NCBI RefSeq assembly: GCF_008831285.2
Contig: NC_045150.1
Coordinates: 1,812,001 to 1,876,000 of the forward strand
Direction: 5' to 3'
Length of the DNA: 64,000 bases
From: Nymphaea colorata
Lineage: Eukaryota; Streptophyta; Magnoliopsida; Nymphaeales; Nymphaeaceae
This document shows, one piece after another, positions 10,233 through 22,132 of the stretch. The notes under the pieces are model-generated. The model was not told the origin of the DNA and did no database searches. It saw nothing but the letters and a program-made list of their open reading frames with translations. How positions within the stretch are numbered: position 1 is the stretch's first letter; every line of letters begins with the position of its first letter. The position numbers were made by a program, and so were the translations under genes.

Positions 10233-11660
10233 TTGAAATTCACAATGAAACCTCTAAACGGCTTTAATTATCTTCCTTGGTCAAAATCATTTGCATTATT
10301 TCTTAGCAATAAAAGCAAATTAGGCTATGTGAAAGGAAAAAAAACACTTATACCAGTTGCTGATGATTCCAAATATAACAACAGAGAATCAAATGATCAT
10401 TTGTTTATGTTGTGACTCCTTAATAACCTTAATTAAATGATTTCCTTTTTCTCAATCTATAGCTATTTGGGAAACAACTAAGAGATAATCATATAACAAA
10501 CAATATAACAATATTGTCAACAAGAGATATTGATTAACTCAAGAACTTTACAAATTAAAAATTGAAAATTATAAGTATTCTTGATATGATATGTGGGAAG
10601 ATTGAGTTTGATTCTCATATCCCACCTATTATTAACCATTTTTTTCAAAGGTGGCATGAGTGGGAGAAAGCTTTCCAAATGTTAGTTGGGCTTGGATAAA
10701 ATAATCAACAAGTCTAAAATCAAATTTTAATATCTGAATTTCGCATCCTATATATTGGGTGCACTACTATCATGAGAGAGGAGGCGTGGTCGAAAATCAT
10801 AAATAACAAAAGTGATGAAGTCAACACCATGAAGTCTAAGGAAGCAGGTTATACACACAATCATGGTGCATGAAAATTTCATCACATAAGCTACTTATCT
10901 TCCATGTGTCATGCGGACGCCAAATCAGCATTGCGTCTAGGTCCATCGAGTGGAAGCCAAAATAGCGACTAGAGTTTATTGAGAGGAATGCCCTGAAGAA
11001 TGTAGGAATTATCATGTCAATCTATATCATAGCCAATACACCCCTCCCAGCAGCAAAAAAAGACACTTCATTTTTCATACAGAGCAAGTGGAGGTGATAA
11101 AGGTTATTGGTCAGCACAAAACATCTTCGTTGGCATCGGGCCGTTCCGGCTTGATAAGAGTCGGGCCCAGGCCGGCTCGACACCCGAAAAATAGTCTGGG
11201 CCAGGCCCGATACCCAACATCCGAGCCTTGGCCAGGTTAAAATAAAAAAATATTTTTTACATGTAAAATAAAATTTTTTAAATATAAAATATATTTTTAA
11301 TAATAAAATATATATCATTATTAAATAAAAATAATATAAAAAATAAATCAGACCGAATTGGGCCCCCATTGGGCTGACCTGAGCTGATTTTTTTGGGCCT
11401 GGACTTGGGCCCTATTTGGCTGGGTACTACCCATCGGGTACCCAGGACCGATGCCCAGGCTTACCAACAGAGGTGGTGATGGTCGTCAGTCAGAGCAGAG
11501 CAAGCAGAGTAGTCAAGTGAGAGGAAGCAGAGACGATAAAGGTCATAGGTCAGAGCAGAGCAAGTAGAGTTATCAAGGAAGAGGGAATGGAGGCGGTAAA
11601 GGTCATTTGTTAGAGCAGAACAAGTGGAATCTATCGGCTAGAGAAAGCATCAGCAATGAC
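10233..11660 (+). pseudogene. Copia gag remnant, plus strand, interrupted by a miniature element
   Basis: The N-terminus reads LNGFNYLPWSKSFALFLSNK then LGYVKGKK, the typical start of a Copia UBN2-type gag. It is followed by IWETTK and LTQELYKLK in broken frames. The nucleocapsid end at about 11060-11110 and 11470-11640 consists of three or more degenerate repeats of roughly 60 bases with GGTAAAGGTCAT and CAGAGCAGAGCAAG words. An unrelated inverted-repeat element at about 11130-11465 splits that repeat region. Multiple stops; not functional. Confidence 0.7.
11130..11470. mobile_element. Miniature inverted-repeat element with GGCATCGG ends
   Basis: GC-rich ends face each other: TTGGCATCGGGCCG on the left and CCGATGCCCAGGCTTACCAAC on the right, with words such as GGCCCAGGCC and GGGCCTGG, around an AT-rich core (11230-11345). 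The layout fits a non-autonomous hAT-like miniature element. No clean 8-bp target duplication was found, so exact ends and superfamily are uncertain. Confidence 0.55.
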
Positions 11661-11689
11661 AGATTTAGATGGTTTTCATCCAGTTGTTG

Positions 11690-12380
11690 GCACCCTTTTC
11701 ATTATCTTAGACCTTTTTCATTATCTCAGACGCTATAGAACATGTTGTTTAGTCTTATCCATTTTGTTATTTCAAACCTCTTTTTGATATCTCAAACCTA
11801 TAAGATGCATTATTTGGTTATGCCTATTTCGTTATCTCATATCACTCTCCTGATTTGAGACACTATAAGATGTGTTATTTGGATTCGCCATTTTTGTTAT
11901 CTTAAATGCTACATGACTTAGTTTTGTTATCTTATACCCATTTGTTATCTCAATGAAATGAGATGCGGTATTTGGTCATGCCTGTTTTTATATGCTATAG
12001 AACACATTATTTGGGCCTGCCCATTTTGTTATCTCATACCCATTTCGTTATATCAAAAACCATATGACGTGTTTTTTGGTCCTACCATTTTGTTATCTCA
12101 TACTACTTTCGTGATCTCAAAAGATGATATAGGAAGCAGTATTTGGTCCTGCCCATTTCACTATCTCATACTTATTTTGTTATCTCAGACACTATAAGAT
12201 GGGTTATTTAGTCTCGCTCATTCCCTTTATGTTAGACCCTTTTCATTATTTGAGGCACTATAGGACACTTTATTTGGTTTTGCAAGTTTTGTTATATGAG
12301 TCGTTATAGGACACATTATTTGGTCCTGCCTCTTTCATTATATATCAAATGTAGTAAGACATTATCTCATGATTCTTTTG
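11690..12380 (+). repeat. Degenerate array 1, core TTATCTCA
   Basis: Irregular repeats of CATTTTGTTATCTCATACC alternate with a second word like CACTATAGGACACATTATTTGG. At least eight copies of TTATCTCA or one-base variants occur, all in plus orientation. It precedes the lysine/glutamate-rich frame and the mobile-domain pseudogene. Open frames through it are repeat by-products. Confidence 0.8.
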
Positions 12381-12589
12381 TTGTTTGTAAACTGATCATG
12401 TTTACTTTTCTAAGCCATATGGAAGAATATCATACTGACCGTTTATTGTACAACATCTATTGGTGTAAAGTTGAACAATATATTAAACCAAACACAATGA
12501 ACTTGGGAAGAGATGGATTGATAGGTGTGAACGATTAGTCGACAAAACTGATATAGGGTACGACAGCTGAAACTGCCATTACGCCAAAG

Positions 12590-12898
12590 GTGGACAAAGG
12601 GAATAAAGTGGAAAATCAAAATGAAAAGAAAGAAATCGTGGAAGCAGTCGAGAAGTCCAGTATGAAGGAGTTGAAACTTGAGATCATGGAGGAGAGTCGA
12701 TCGTTAGAGGGAGCAAAGGAAGCAATCGTGCAGCTGGGGGTGGAAGGAGTAGAAGATATCCTCATTTGCTTGAGCAATGCATTCTTGAGGAGAGAAGAAG
12801 CAGACATTGAAGAAGTTGTGGGAAAGCAACATGGCTTAAATGTTCAAAAGAAAGCTGCACCAAAAATTAGAGATGCCATTCAAAGTAAAACAAAATAA
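12590..12898 (+). CDS. Charged hypothetical open frame, 102 codons
   Basis: Lysine- and glutamate-rich, predicted helical, with KKEIVEAVEKSSMKELKLEI and GVEGVEDILICLSNAFL. It starts after array 1 and runs in the same direction as the mobile-domain pseudogene that begins about 200 bases later, so it may be that gene's N-terminal exon or a separate element gene. No family recognised. The frame is open well past what the local AT content favours, but its coding status is unproven. Confidence 0.4.
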   Translation: MDKGNKVENQNEKKEIVEAVEKSSMKELKLEIMEESRSLEGAKEAIVQLGVEGVEDILICLSNAFLRREEADIEEVVGKQHGLNVQKKAAPKIRDAIQSKTK

Positions 12899-13079
12899 CT
12901 CTATGTTAAAGTGGGAGAGCAAAGTGGGAAGAAAAAGCAGCAAATGTGTGACATCAACGTAAGTAATCCATGAGGTTCTCTTATCCTACAATGGATGTTT
13001 TTTCAACTATTTGTAATTAAACTTTTTGTGTTTGATAAGTCTTTGGCACAGGTATGGTGTTACAAAAATGTAGACACTA

Positions 13080-14330
13080 CCAATAACATTTTGTGGTTAA
13101 ATGGTATGAAATTACTCTTGGACTTCCGAAAGAAGAGACTAGAGAAATGAAATTCAAGGAGCTTCTAGCTCGTAGCTCATTGGAAATCTAACGGAGGCCC
13201 TTGTACACTATGACCCAGAAGTGAGATTCTTGGACAAATACATTCATGTTTGATGGATTCATGACGACAATTAACTGAGAAGATGTTGCTACGTTGTTTG
13301 ATTTGAGAATTCACAACAAATTTGTGCTGGGTACATCCTACTACACATTGAGAAGGAAGAGGAGCAATTTTCTAGGCTGATGAAATCCGAGTTCAAAAAT
13401 GATGTTAGCTTCAAGGAAAAGTTGATGTCGATCATTGTGACCATGCTACAACATAATTAACAACATGTAAAGCATGATGCATCATCACAAGAAGCAGACC
13501 AAGCACTGAGGTTCTTTATTCTTTATTTATTTGCCTTTTGTCGATTTAGTGACAATTCAGGTTCGAGGATAAGCCGACAGTATGTCTAATTCTTGGATGA
13601 TTTAGACCAAGTGCACAACTAAGCATAGAGAGTAGCTGCACTTGCGCATCTATACAGCATTGGCTGGAGCAATTGAAGAACTAGATTGCGTCCATGGAAG
13701 GATTTTGGTTGTTGATACAGGTATAGGTGGTGTGTCCATTAGGTTATTTTATTGAAAAAATGTCTATCACACATCTTGTAATATCTTGACTTGCTCTATA
13801 GTTTTGGATGTGGGAGCACATACCTTTTATTACACTAGCTGTAGACCATCCATTTATAGACACACGACCACTATATGCAAAGTATAGAGGTTTGATTATC
13901 ATAGACTATCATGATCGAGATGCATCCAGGCCAATCATATTGAATCTTCAACTTGATAAGGTATGTATAGCAAATAGTGTTTAATAGTTTGCTCAATAAG
14001 GATGCTGGAATACTTATAAACTATGTATCATTCCACTTATGTGTATGTGTCGTTTAGACCATACAGTTAGAAAAATAACCGATTGGAATAACATAAAAGC
14101 ACTTGAGCTATCATGCAGTGATTTTTGTTTTTTTGCAAGAACTATATATAAAAAGCATGGGGGTCTAGGCCAGTCGATTCCACAACCACCCTAGTCCTAC
14201 ACGAGAGTAAAGAAAAAACTACATTCAGGACTAGAGTTGACTAGAAATTTTTGTTTAAGAATGAGCCCTATAACTGGTGTCATCAAGGTGAGATGGCAGT
14301 TTTATATGACGGTGAGGGGTTTGCACAGAA
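13080..14330 (+). pseudogene. Plant mobile domain (PMD) pseudogene
   Basis: Broken-frame translation follows the PMD (PF10536-type) layout found in transposon-derived plant genes and the MAIN/MAIL1 family. Visible in order: DGFMTTIN then EDVATLFDLRIHN near 13250-13320, the start block; RFFILYLFAFC near 13520; FLDDLDQVHN then RVAALAHLY near 13600-13660; after an apparent intron (donor near 13725, acceptor ending CTCTATAG near 13801), FWMWEHIPF, the hallmark LQxWxWEHIP block; and GQSIPQPP near 14170, the usual proline motif. Several stops and shifts occur, including three stops around FLDDLDQ. It is inactive as read. Family call comes from motif order, not from a search. Confidence 0.7.
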
Positions 14331-15470
14331 TACCATGAGCAGTATTGAGATGTAGTTCATCATTGCAGACCTTAAAGCTCTTTTATCAAGTGGCCCCCTT
14401 GTCAGTCACCATCTATAACATAAGGAAATTCCCCATCTTGTGCACCATATGCACATGGAGAAACTTGCCTGCCTCGATCATAATCCATAGATGCACATCT
14501 TGTCCTATCATCATCATCATCACTGTCATCATCACCATGATGAACACCAACTCTAACAAAAGAGCATGGTCATAGGGAGATTCATAGCAAACAAGCCTAG
14601 AAGCATACAGAGACTACAGGGCAGCAATGCTCAACAACTTAACGACAATGTACTTGGTATTTACATGGCTGATTTTTGTAATCACCAGCAAATTAGTAAG
14701 ATTACTATGGATAATTTTGTTAAACTTTTGGAGCATAGACATGCAAACAATATCCTTGAAAAGTTGCCTTTAAAGTAACCTTTCATGGTACATATCCTTT
14801 AACTTGCTTGTTTCATTATATTATTTGAAACATAAAAATGTTCTTTTAATGCGAATGTTGTGATAGATTGTATTAAGCACAATTTAGGACTTGAAGACAA
14901 GAAGCTTGCTGTAGTTGAAATGATTGTTACTTTATTTGGTTTTCCTTTCTTCATTTTTTTTATTACTCACCTACTATGCAATACTCGTGTGTATGGAGAT
15001 ATCAAAACCATTGAGAGATATACATCATCCACGATATGGAAAAACAAGTGCAGATATACAATCCACCCTTAGGCCATGAGGACAATCAAATAGTGGAAGA
15101 TTGTTGCAGATTGGTATGTGGTTTAACCTTAAGTGTGTTTACAATAACTTATGTGTTTGGTGTGCTAAAATTAGTGGTTCTTCTAAAGTACTGATGCATC
15201 AATGATGTCTTCAACCCCAAATCATTCTGAATTTACAAACATGCTCTAATCAAATGTTCACAACAAGCAAACAACTAAGACTATAATGTGTTCGTGACAA
15301 AATCCATGTTGGAGATAATGAGTGGAAAAAGAACTAACTTTACCCAAGCTGATGTTAACAAGGCGATTAAAAAATTACTCGAAAACATGCTTCTTGTAGC
15401 ACGAAAGCTTGACTTGAAAACAAACATGTAAAGGCTTTCTTAAGCAATATTAAACTCTTGTTGAAAGTTG
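14331..15470 (+). other. Downstream part of the PMD unit, no recognised domain
   Basis: Begins with ELKALLSSGPLVSHHL-like coding in the PMD direction and a histidine-rich patch from CATCATCATCATCAC near 14505. Short open frames at 14566-14778 and 14860-15072 read in the same direction but match nothing I recognise. It ends where array 2 starts. Confidence 0.35.
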
Positions 15471-15479
15471 TATTTAGCC

Positions 15480-16330
15480 ATTCTCAAACACTGTTTAGAA
15501 GTTGTAACAGATGGTGGTTATCTCTCATCACTAACTAATGGTCCTGATCTCACACCACTAACTGATACTCATTATCTTACACTATTGACAGATACTCGTT
15601 GTCTCACACCATTAACAAATACTCATTATCTTCCCACCATAAAAAAGGTCCTTACATCAGACCATTAATTACTACATCAACAAACATTTGTTATCTCACA
15701 TCATTAACAGATGGTGGTTGTCTTTAACAAAAACACATTATATTTCAGCACTAATAAATACTCATTATTTCACATCCTCAACATATAGTCCTTATTTCAG
15801 ACCATTAATCACTCCATTAATAGATGGTCATTATCTCACACAACTAACATACACTTGTTATCTCACACCACCAATAGATACTCGTTATCTCACACTATCA
15901 ACAGACAATCCTTATTTTAGAATCATTTCATTAATAGATGGTCGCTACCTAAAGGCATTAACAAGGTATGGTTATCTCTAACAAACACTTGTTATCTCAT
16001 ATCAGTAACAAATATTCATTATCTCATCCTGTCAATAGATGGTCCTTATCTTAAATGATTAATCACTTTATTAACAAATGGTCATTATCTCATACTACTA
16101 ACAGACAATGGTTATCGAACACCACTAACAGACGAGCGTTGTCTCACACTACTAATAAATACTTATTATCTCACACTAATAACATACAGTACTTATCTCT
16201 CATCATTAACAGACGATCCTTATATCTAACAAACACTCATGATTTCACACCACTAATAGACACTAGTTGTCTCACACCATTAATCACACAGCTAGTAGAT
16301 ATTTGTTAACTCAAAGAAGTAGTCGATAAT
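15480..16330 (+). repeat. Degenerate 27-base minisatellite, array 2, core TTATCTCAC
   Basis: The clearest units are 27 bases, for example TCATTATCTTACACTATTGACAGATAC; neighbours differ at several positions. Because 27 is a multiple of three, frames stay open and read LTPLTDTHY-like repeats. This is not evidence of a gene. The array sits between the PMD unit and the FAR1-type transposase. Confidence 0.85.
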
Positions 16331-16584
16331 ATTTGTTGATTTATGACATAACCCCTTTCATAGAAACAATTAATAATGTCCGTTAATTTATGATAATCAT
16401 TTCAGCTTTAGCAGTCGATAATTAACATTAGAGTGTATATTCTAACTACATGTTTATTGTTCACACATAGCTATAGATATCATATTTCTCTATTGCGTTG
16501 GATATCATTGATGGAGCTGGCTACTACATTCTTATCCAATATGATGCATAGGAAGACCAACTGAATCCATACACACTATAACAA

Positions 16585-18410
16585 TTAAATAATATTGATC
16601 ATCACAATGTGCTTATAGTTAAAACATACAATAAAAAATAAATGTGTATAATATAAAAAGTTACCATGATCATATAACTCATGCATAGATGTGCATGGTA
16701 TCCAAGTTACAACTAGACCAAACTTTGACATAACAAACTCATGTCCTTGAGGATCACTTTTTTGTATGTTTCCTACTCTTGTCATATTTTTCCAATACAT
16801 TTTTGCCCTACATCGACTTCCTTCAGATCTTGACTTCCTCTTGAAACCATTGATTGGTCTTATCATGCCATGATACTTTATAGTGTTGATCCTTGACTTA
16901 TGAAACACGATATTTATACAAGAGTCATGGCTCCTCTATTCCAAGAGGCCTGCAATGATGAGATTTGTTTCAGGCTGATTTTTCTCATAACATATGTCAA
17001 AATGTTCTTTAGGGCTTCGTTTATCAATTGCATCATGTATTCATAAGTCCGATCATTTATTACTATTAGGTCTACAACATATGTCAATAATTTGCTTTGA
17101 TGCTTGTAGTGAGATACACCGTGACACTTACAACCATCATCAGAAGGACTTTCAAGACTTCTCTTCATTATCTCCAACTTTGCATATTTGGTCAATCTTC
17201 CCATGATATATCTCTTTAGTAGCTCTTTAATGTTTTCATGATCAAGTGTCTTCAAAACATGAGAACACAATATACCTTTAAATTCATATTTCTTACAAGA
17301 ATATTTGACAACACAAGTTCTGACATGATAGGTCATGTACACATCATTGATAATAGTCAAACCTCTCCTTTGAATGACCTTTTTCTTAAACCATTCGAAT
17401 TTACTTGGTGTGATACTAATGCTTTCACATACGTAAGACCATCAAAAAATGTGTTAGAGCATTTTATGAATCAAGATATTTGTAAGCAAGAGTATACTCC
17501 ATTTTTGTAAGCAGCAAGTGACTCTTTATTCTTTGGATGCTTATCATACCTACATAGAAGTATTATCTTCCATATGCCTACACCCATTTTCTATCCTTAT
17601 ATAATTTTCGAAGCCACATATTTTCTTCTAGGTCATATGCTTCAACATTTGTTTTTATGTAGATTCGAATGTCTCATCATTTTCGCACTCAAGGATGCAT
17701 TTTGCAAGCATTGAAGGGAGTCTTCTGATTTAGAATGTGCTCTACGTTGTTTGCTGCATTTTACAATATATGCCACAAGCATAGTCGATGATGTGCCTCT
17801 AGCCATATGAGGGATAATGCAGCTGCTATTGCATTGTCATTGTCTATAAGTATAACCTTAGCATGCTTCTCTCTTATGACTTTAATGGATACCTTGAACA
17901 AACACTGAAATATTTTAGTGGTCTGATCAAAGTAGAATGCACCGTCGAGAATGCAAATTTTATAGTGATGGTTCACCCTTACAAACTCGGTAAAGGGCCA
18001 ACCATGGGTATTGACCTTCACAATTATTTAAAAAATGAGCACATTGTTGAAGCATTCACAATCTACCATTGATCTTGAGTCTACTCAGAAGACATGTGTA
18101 GCACAAAAATCATCATCCACTTGAATGACATTGTATGTCTTTGCTTAATCTTTTATGATTGCAATCAACCAATGCCCTAAATTCTCCTTGTTTTGTTGAT
18201 TTTGTCATCTTTCTTCTCGAGAGGCTTTTATGATCCATGTGTTCAAAAAAGGTCATATGTCTTCATTGGTAGGATGCCTATGTCATAAGCCAGCTAACTT
18301 ATTTCAGAATGCGATGCTAATAATTTACGATGCAATCTCAACATGCGACTCATGCGGGAAGGTGCCAATGGATGGTTGTGTTCACTCTTCAATATTACAA
18401 CTATGCTATC
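16585..18410 (-). pseudogene. FAR1/FHY3-type Mutator-like transposase pseudogene
   Basis: Minus-strand translation shows the FAR1-related layout. The N-terminal end near 18390-18270 resembles the HNHPL and RSHRK part of the FAR1 DNA-binding domain. A FWVD-like region lies near 18080. The MULE transposase core at 18021-17761 has WPFTEFVRVNHHYKICILDG, KVILIDNDNAIAAALSLIW and HHRLCLWHIL. The SWIM zinc finger at 17330-17220 reads [17 protein letters not shown], where the first Cys of the usual CxC is Tyr. A basic C-terminus (GFKRKSRSEGSRCR) lies near 16850. Several stops and frameshifts, with much of the middle lost. It may be a transposon gene or a host FRS copy; decay and flanking repeats favour the transposon. 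Confidence 0.78.
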
Positions 18411-18419
18411 TGTAATTGA

Positions 18420-18720
18420 TAAAGGTTGTCTGTCAAATATCATTGAATATATCTCAAACACATTACCTCATACATCAACTCAAACATATTATCTCACACA
18501 TTCATTTTCTTAGACACATTATCTCAAGCTTGTTGTCTTACATAGATTACCTTAAACATTTATCTCATGCAGTCGTTATCTCACACAAACTACCTCACAC
18601 ATGTTACATCATACACATTATCTGAGACATTATCTAAGACAACCATTATCTCATGCAGATGATCTCATATAGGTTGCCTCATGTAGTCATTATCTCATGT
18701 ATAAAATAGTGCACTAGTGA
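18420..18720 (+). repeat. Degenerate array 3, core TTATCTCA
   Basis: Short irregular units of 14-20 bases (ATTATCTCACACATT, GTTATCTCACACAAA, ATTATCTCATGCAGA) in the same orientation as arrays 1 and 2. It abuts the N-terminal end of the FAR1-type pseudogene. Confidence 0.8.
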
Positions 18721-20340
18721 ACAATAAGGTGCATTGTGAATGCCATATTGTATGACACACCATACCTATTGCATCAACATTTTTTTTGTGTGTTTTGCCT
18801 TTCACTTCAAATCTTCTAGAAGTGCTTGTTCGATTTCTTTGAATGTCCATTCATCGAAAAAACTTTGTAGAAGCCATTGTTTTTGCCATTTTACATTGAC
18901 AAACAAGAAAACATAGTGACATTGTTATGGATTTACCATCCTTTCCATCTGATGACATTCCAGCTATTTCTTCTTCGAGGCCAAGCTTTCTTCGCTGGCA
19001 ACCTCTCCTCTCCTTGATTGTTTCAACAGGAACCACTCTCTCATTTTTTCCACTTGCAAATCATCCTCCATGATGGTAAAAAATGCATATTAAGAAATAA
19101 GAGTGTCTGCTATGTCTATGCAATATTAGGCCTTCAAATAATATGTACATTGTATCTTAAAGGTCAATTGTAGAAGTTCATATATACGTTGCAGGGTCTA
19201 ACCCCTATATATTCTTATTGTGTGCACAGAGTGGTGCGTAGAACACGTTATGCAAGTCTTAGTGTTCTCGTCTCAAAATATAAGAAGAATCATAGCGGTG
19301 AGTCCTCATACAACCAAACTGCCAAAAAAATAAAGAAAAAAAAATTAAATTTTGAGTTTTTTGTAAAAGAAAGACAAATCATTGTCAAAAATTAAACGAA
19401 GGAATAGGTTTATTAAAAGGAACCAATAGGTAGGGGTGTCTAGAGACCGACAAAGAAGGTCAAAATATAAACCGGTGCCCTTAGTCTCTGAAAAATTAAC
19501 TCAAATTCTTAAAGAGTATACATATGCAACATGGCAGCCATAGCCTCCATACATTTGCTTCTTGTTCTATGATTGATTGCCCAGCCTACCATAGATTAGT
19601 GATTCTAGGCCTTCGATCATATGACAACTGAATGAATGTTCAAATATTAGGAAAATTTCACTTAAATGGCTCCCATATGTAGATAATTGGAAGGGACGAA
19701 GTGAAGTTTCTTTAAAAGGACAGCTTGATTGTGCATCATATATTCCACCTCTACTAAGGTTATGTTTCAAAATTGGACAGTGATGCTGTTTATTAAGGGG
19801 AAGGAGTCAAAGGGACAAAATATGTTGGATGAACAAAATATGGCACTACCTGCCATTGGACACAGTGAAAGGGGAGACGTGGCATTTGAGATGCATTTGT
19901 AGCCTACAACCCTCCGCAGCATCCCAGGGTGCGGTCCTGCTGCTTGTTGTTGCTGAAAGACAACCAGGGCGAAGACACCAATAGGTGAGAGTACCTTGAT
20001 GATTAGTTGATGGTTCTTCCCTTCAGATAGATATATTATGGTTAACATGAATTCACGAGGATTTGACACTAGATGAAGAAAATCTGACCTTTCCAAGGGC
20101 CAGTGCCAAGGATAGTGGCCGAATATGGTTGTTGCCAGAGGTGGGTGCAAAAGTGTATGGAAGATACTAATGCACTCGAGTGGTGAGTGTAGGTTTTGTC
20201 AAGGCAAAAGGTAGAGTCATGACCAAGGAAGTGATACGGGACAAGAATAAGTGAGCACAATGTGATGGGTGAATGTAGTGAGGCAGTGAGGATAGAGAGG
20301 TTGTCAGAGATGGTTGGGAAATAGAAACCCTAAGGCAGTG
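18721..20340. other. No gene recognised
   Basis: 18721-19780 is AT-rich with short, unconvincing frames. 19790-20320 is GC-richer, with words such as GGAGACGTGGCATTTG and CCTTTCCAAGGGCCAGTGCC. It is probably part of an unclassified repeat; no protein match is recognised. Confidence 0.4.
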
Positions 20341-20399
20341 TTTGATGGCCTTGGATATGAGATCTGAGGCTGCATTAAAAAGTATATTTGGATGTTAAA

Positions 20400-21250
20400 A
20401 CCGTTGATCTGAGATCCTAGTGGTCTAGGATCATTGCGGTTTTCAATTCTGCGGTGAAACAAACACACCTTAAAATCAAGCTGGGTACCAAGACCTAGAT
20501 CTTAATTTAGAGTCAAATGCAGACCCTATTCTAGCCCGAGAGCCAACTCCAAGCTCCAATTCCAATCTTTAGATCCAAATCTAAGGTCATTTCTATATTT
20601 AAAACCAAAATAAAATCTAATACAACACTTAGATCCAAGCCAACAGTTGGGCTTAGATTCAAAATCTAGGTTATATGGATACTAGATCCAAATATGGACT
20701 TTAGATCCAAAAATAGGTTCAAATTTGGTTCATAGATTTTATGTCCAAATCTAGATTTTGGCCCAAATCTAGATCTGGGTCGAGGCCTTAGACCCAAACC
20801 TCATCCAAAACTAGTTTTTCAAATTTGCATTCTAGACCAAAAATCATGGATTCGTACATTCAAAACTAGAGGCAGTTAGACTCTAGGTCTAAATGAGAGT
20901 CCATATTATAAATTCTATGACCCAATTCAAAAATCCAAGATCTAGTACACATGATCAGTGACCCAAGAATAGCAAACAAAGCAGGTCCATGGCAAGACCC
21001 ATGATCCAAAACATAAATTATACTATCTCTCTTTAGATCTAACATCTAAAATCTAAAATCTAAATCGGGTCTATGATTGGACCCATGTTTCCAGACACCA
21101 ATGAGCATCTATTCCGAGCCAGATCATGAATATATCTATGGTCAAAGTTACACTCTAGGTCTGAAATAGAGGCTTATATCAGATCCAAAATTCAACTGTC
21201 ATAATCCAAAATTAAAGAAAATATTTCAAAATACTTGCCAAGCCAGCTCA
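20400..21250 (+). repeat. GATCCAAAT-rich block 1
   Basis: Dense irregular recurrences of GATCCAAAT, CTAGATCCAAA, TAGATCT and ATCCAAAATC, same orientation as the blocks at 33.1, 43.1 and 46.2 kb. It is followed by a GC-richer tail (21300-21420, GGCTAGCC, CCCACCCGACATG). Likely a non-coding part of a repeat family, perhaps an LTR; class unknown. Confidence 0.6.
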
Positions 21251-21575
21251 AAAAGGGTGAGGAATAATACTAAAAAAAAAATAATATTGTTAAGAGACAA
21301 TAGTGGAGATGCTGGCCATGTATTGGCTAGCCCTGCCAATACATGATTGGCTCCTAAGCCCACCCGACATGACAGCTCGGGTCCCTTAGGCTGAGGCAAA
21401 TTTCTCTTCCAGCCTCCTTTTTCTGACTCATGATAATTAAAGTTTCCCTAAAATTTAAAATGGCTCTTGAGAATCATGGTCCGTCAAGAACCCAAACTTG
21501 GAGTTTCAAGATTCAAGAGATAGCGTCCAAATATGAGCAAGAGATTTTCAAAATTTGATTTAACACAACATAAAA

Positions 21576-21642
<67 letters not shown>
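21576..21642. repeat. (CT)n(AT)n microsatellite
   Basis: About 12 CT units, then about 21 AT units, ending 8 bases before the Copia LTR at 21651. Confidence 0.97.
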
Positions 21643-21650
<8 letters not shown>

Positions 21651-21651
<1 letters not shown>

Positions 21652-22119
21652 GCTAAAGGAATGACATGCCTGCACGTCCTATTCTTGTTCTCTTGTGAAT
21701 GACACAACACACGAACACATACACTAATCTAGCACTTCTTTCTATAAGTGATCACAAGGCATGACACAAGGTAAGAAAGATTAAACACACGACAATAAAT
21801 CTTAGAGCACACTTGAAGGACTTTCTCACCGACATTTAGTCAACCCAAAGGGCCATATATATATATGTAAAAAAAAAACTGAAAAATAAATGACATGACT
21901 CTTAGTGATTCCACTATGGCCATAATTGACATGCATTAAAAACAAAAAACTGAAAATTAAAATAGGCGCATTAAAAAAAAACTGAAAATTAAAATAGGCA
22001 GGGTGAAGGGGCACTTTTCATGGCACGATGGAATTATTGGGGAACCCAAAAGTTGAAACCCTTCACCTTCTTAATAAAGACATGCACACGTTTTTAATTT
22101 TTTGCATTAACTTTCATCA
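21651..22119 (-). repeat. 3' LTR of the deleted Copia
   Basis: 469 bases. Shares long identical stretches with 23878-24290, such as GATTCCACTATGGCCATAAT and GGCACGATGGAATTATTG. It is longer than its partner mainly because the segment CTGAAAATTAAAATAGGC is present in repeated form. Confidence 0.93.
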
Positions 22120-22132
22120 CTCCCCTTTAATG
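22120..22132 (-). other. Polypurine tract
   Basis: On the minus strand ATTAAAGGGGAG immediately precedes the 3' LTR start TGATGAAAG. This is the standard plus-strand priming site. Confidence 0.8.

Noticed and set aside
15468-16309. Several plus-strand open frames with LTPLTDTHY-type repeats
   Set aside because: They follow from the 27-base repeat length being a multiple of three and have no other protein character.
11690-18720. CRISPR-like spaced repeats
   Set aside because: Units are degenerate, spacers are themselves repetitive, and the setting is a plant genome with transposon genes.
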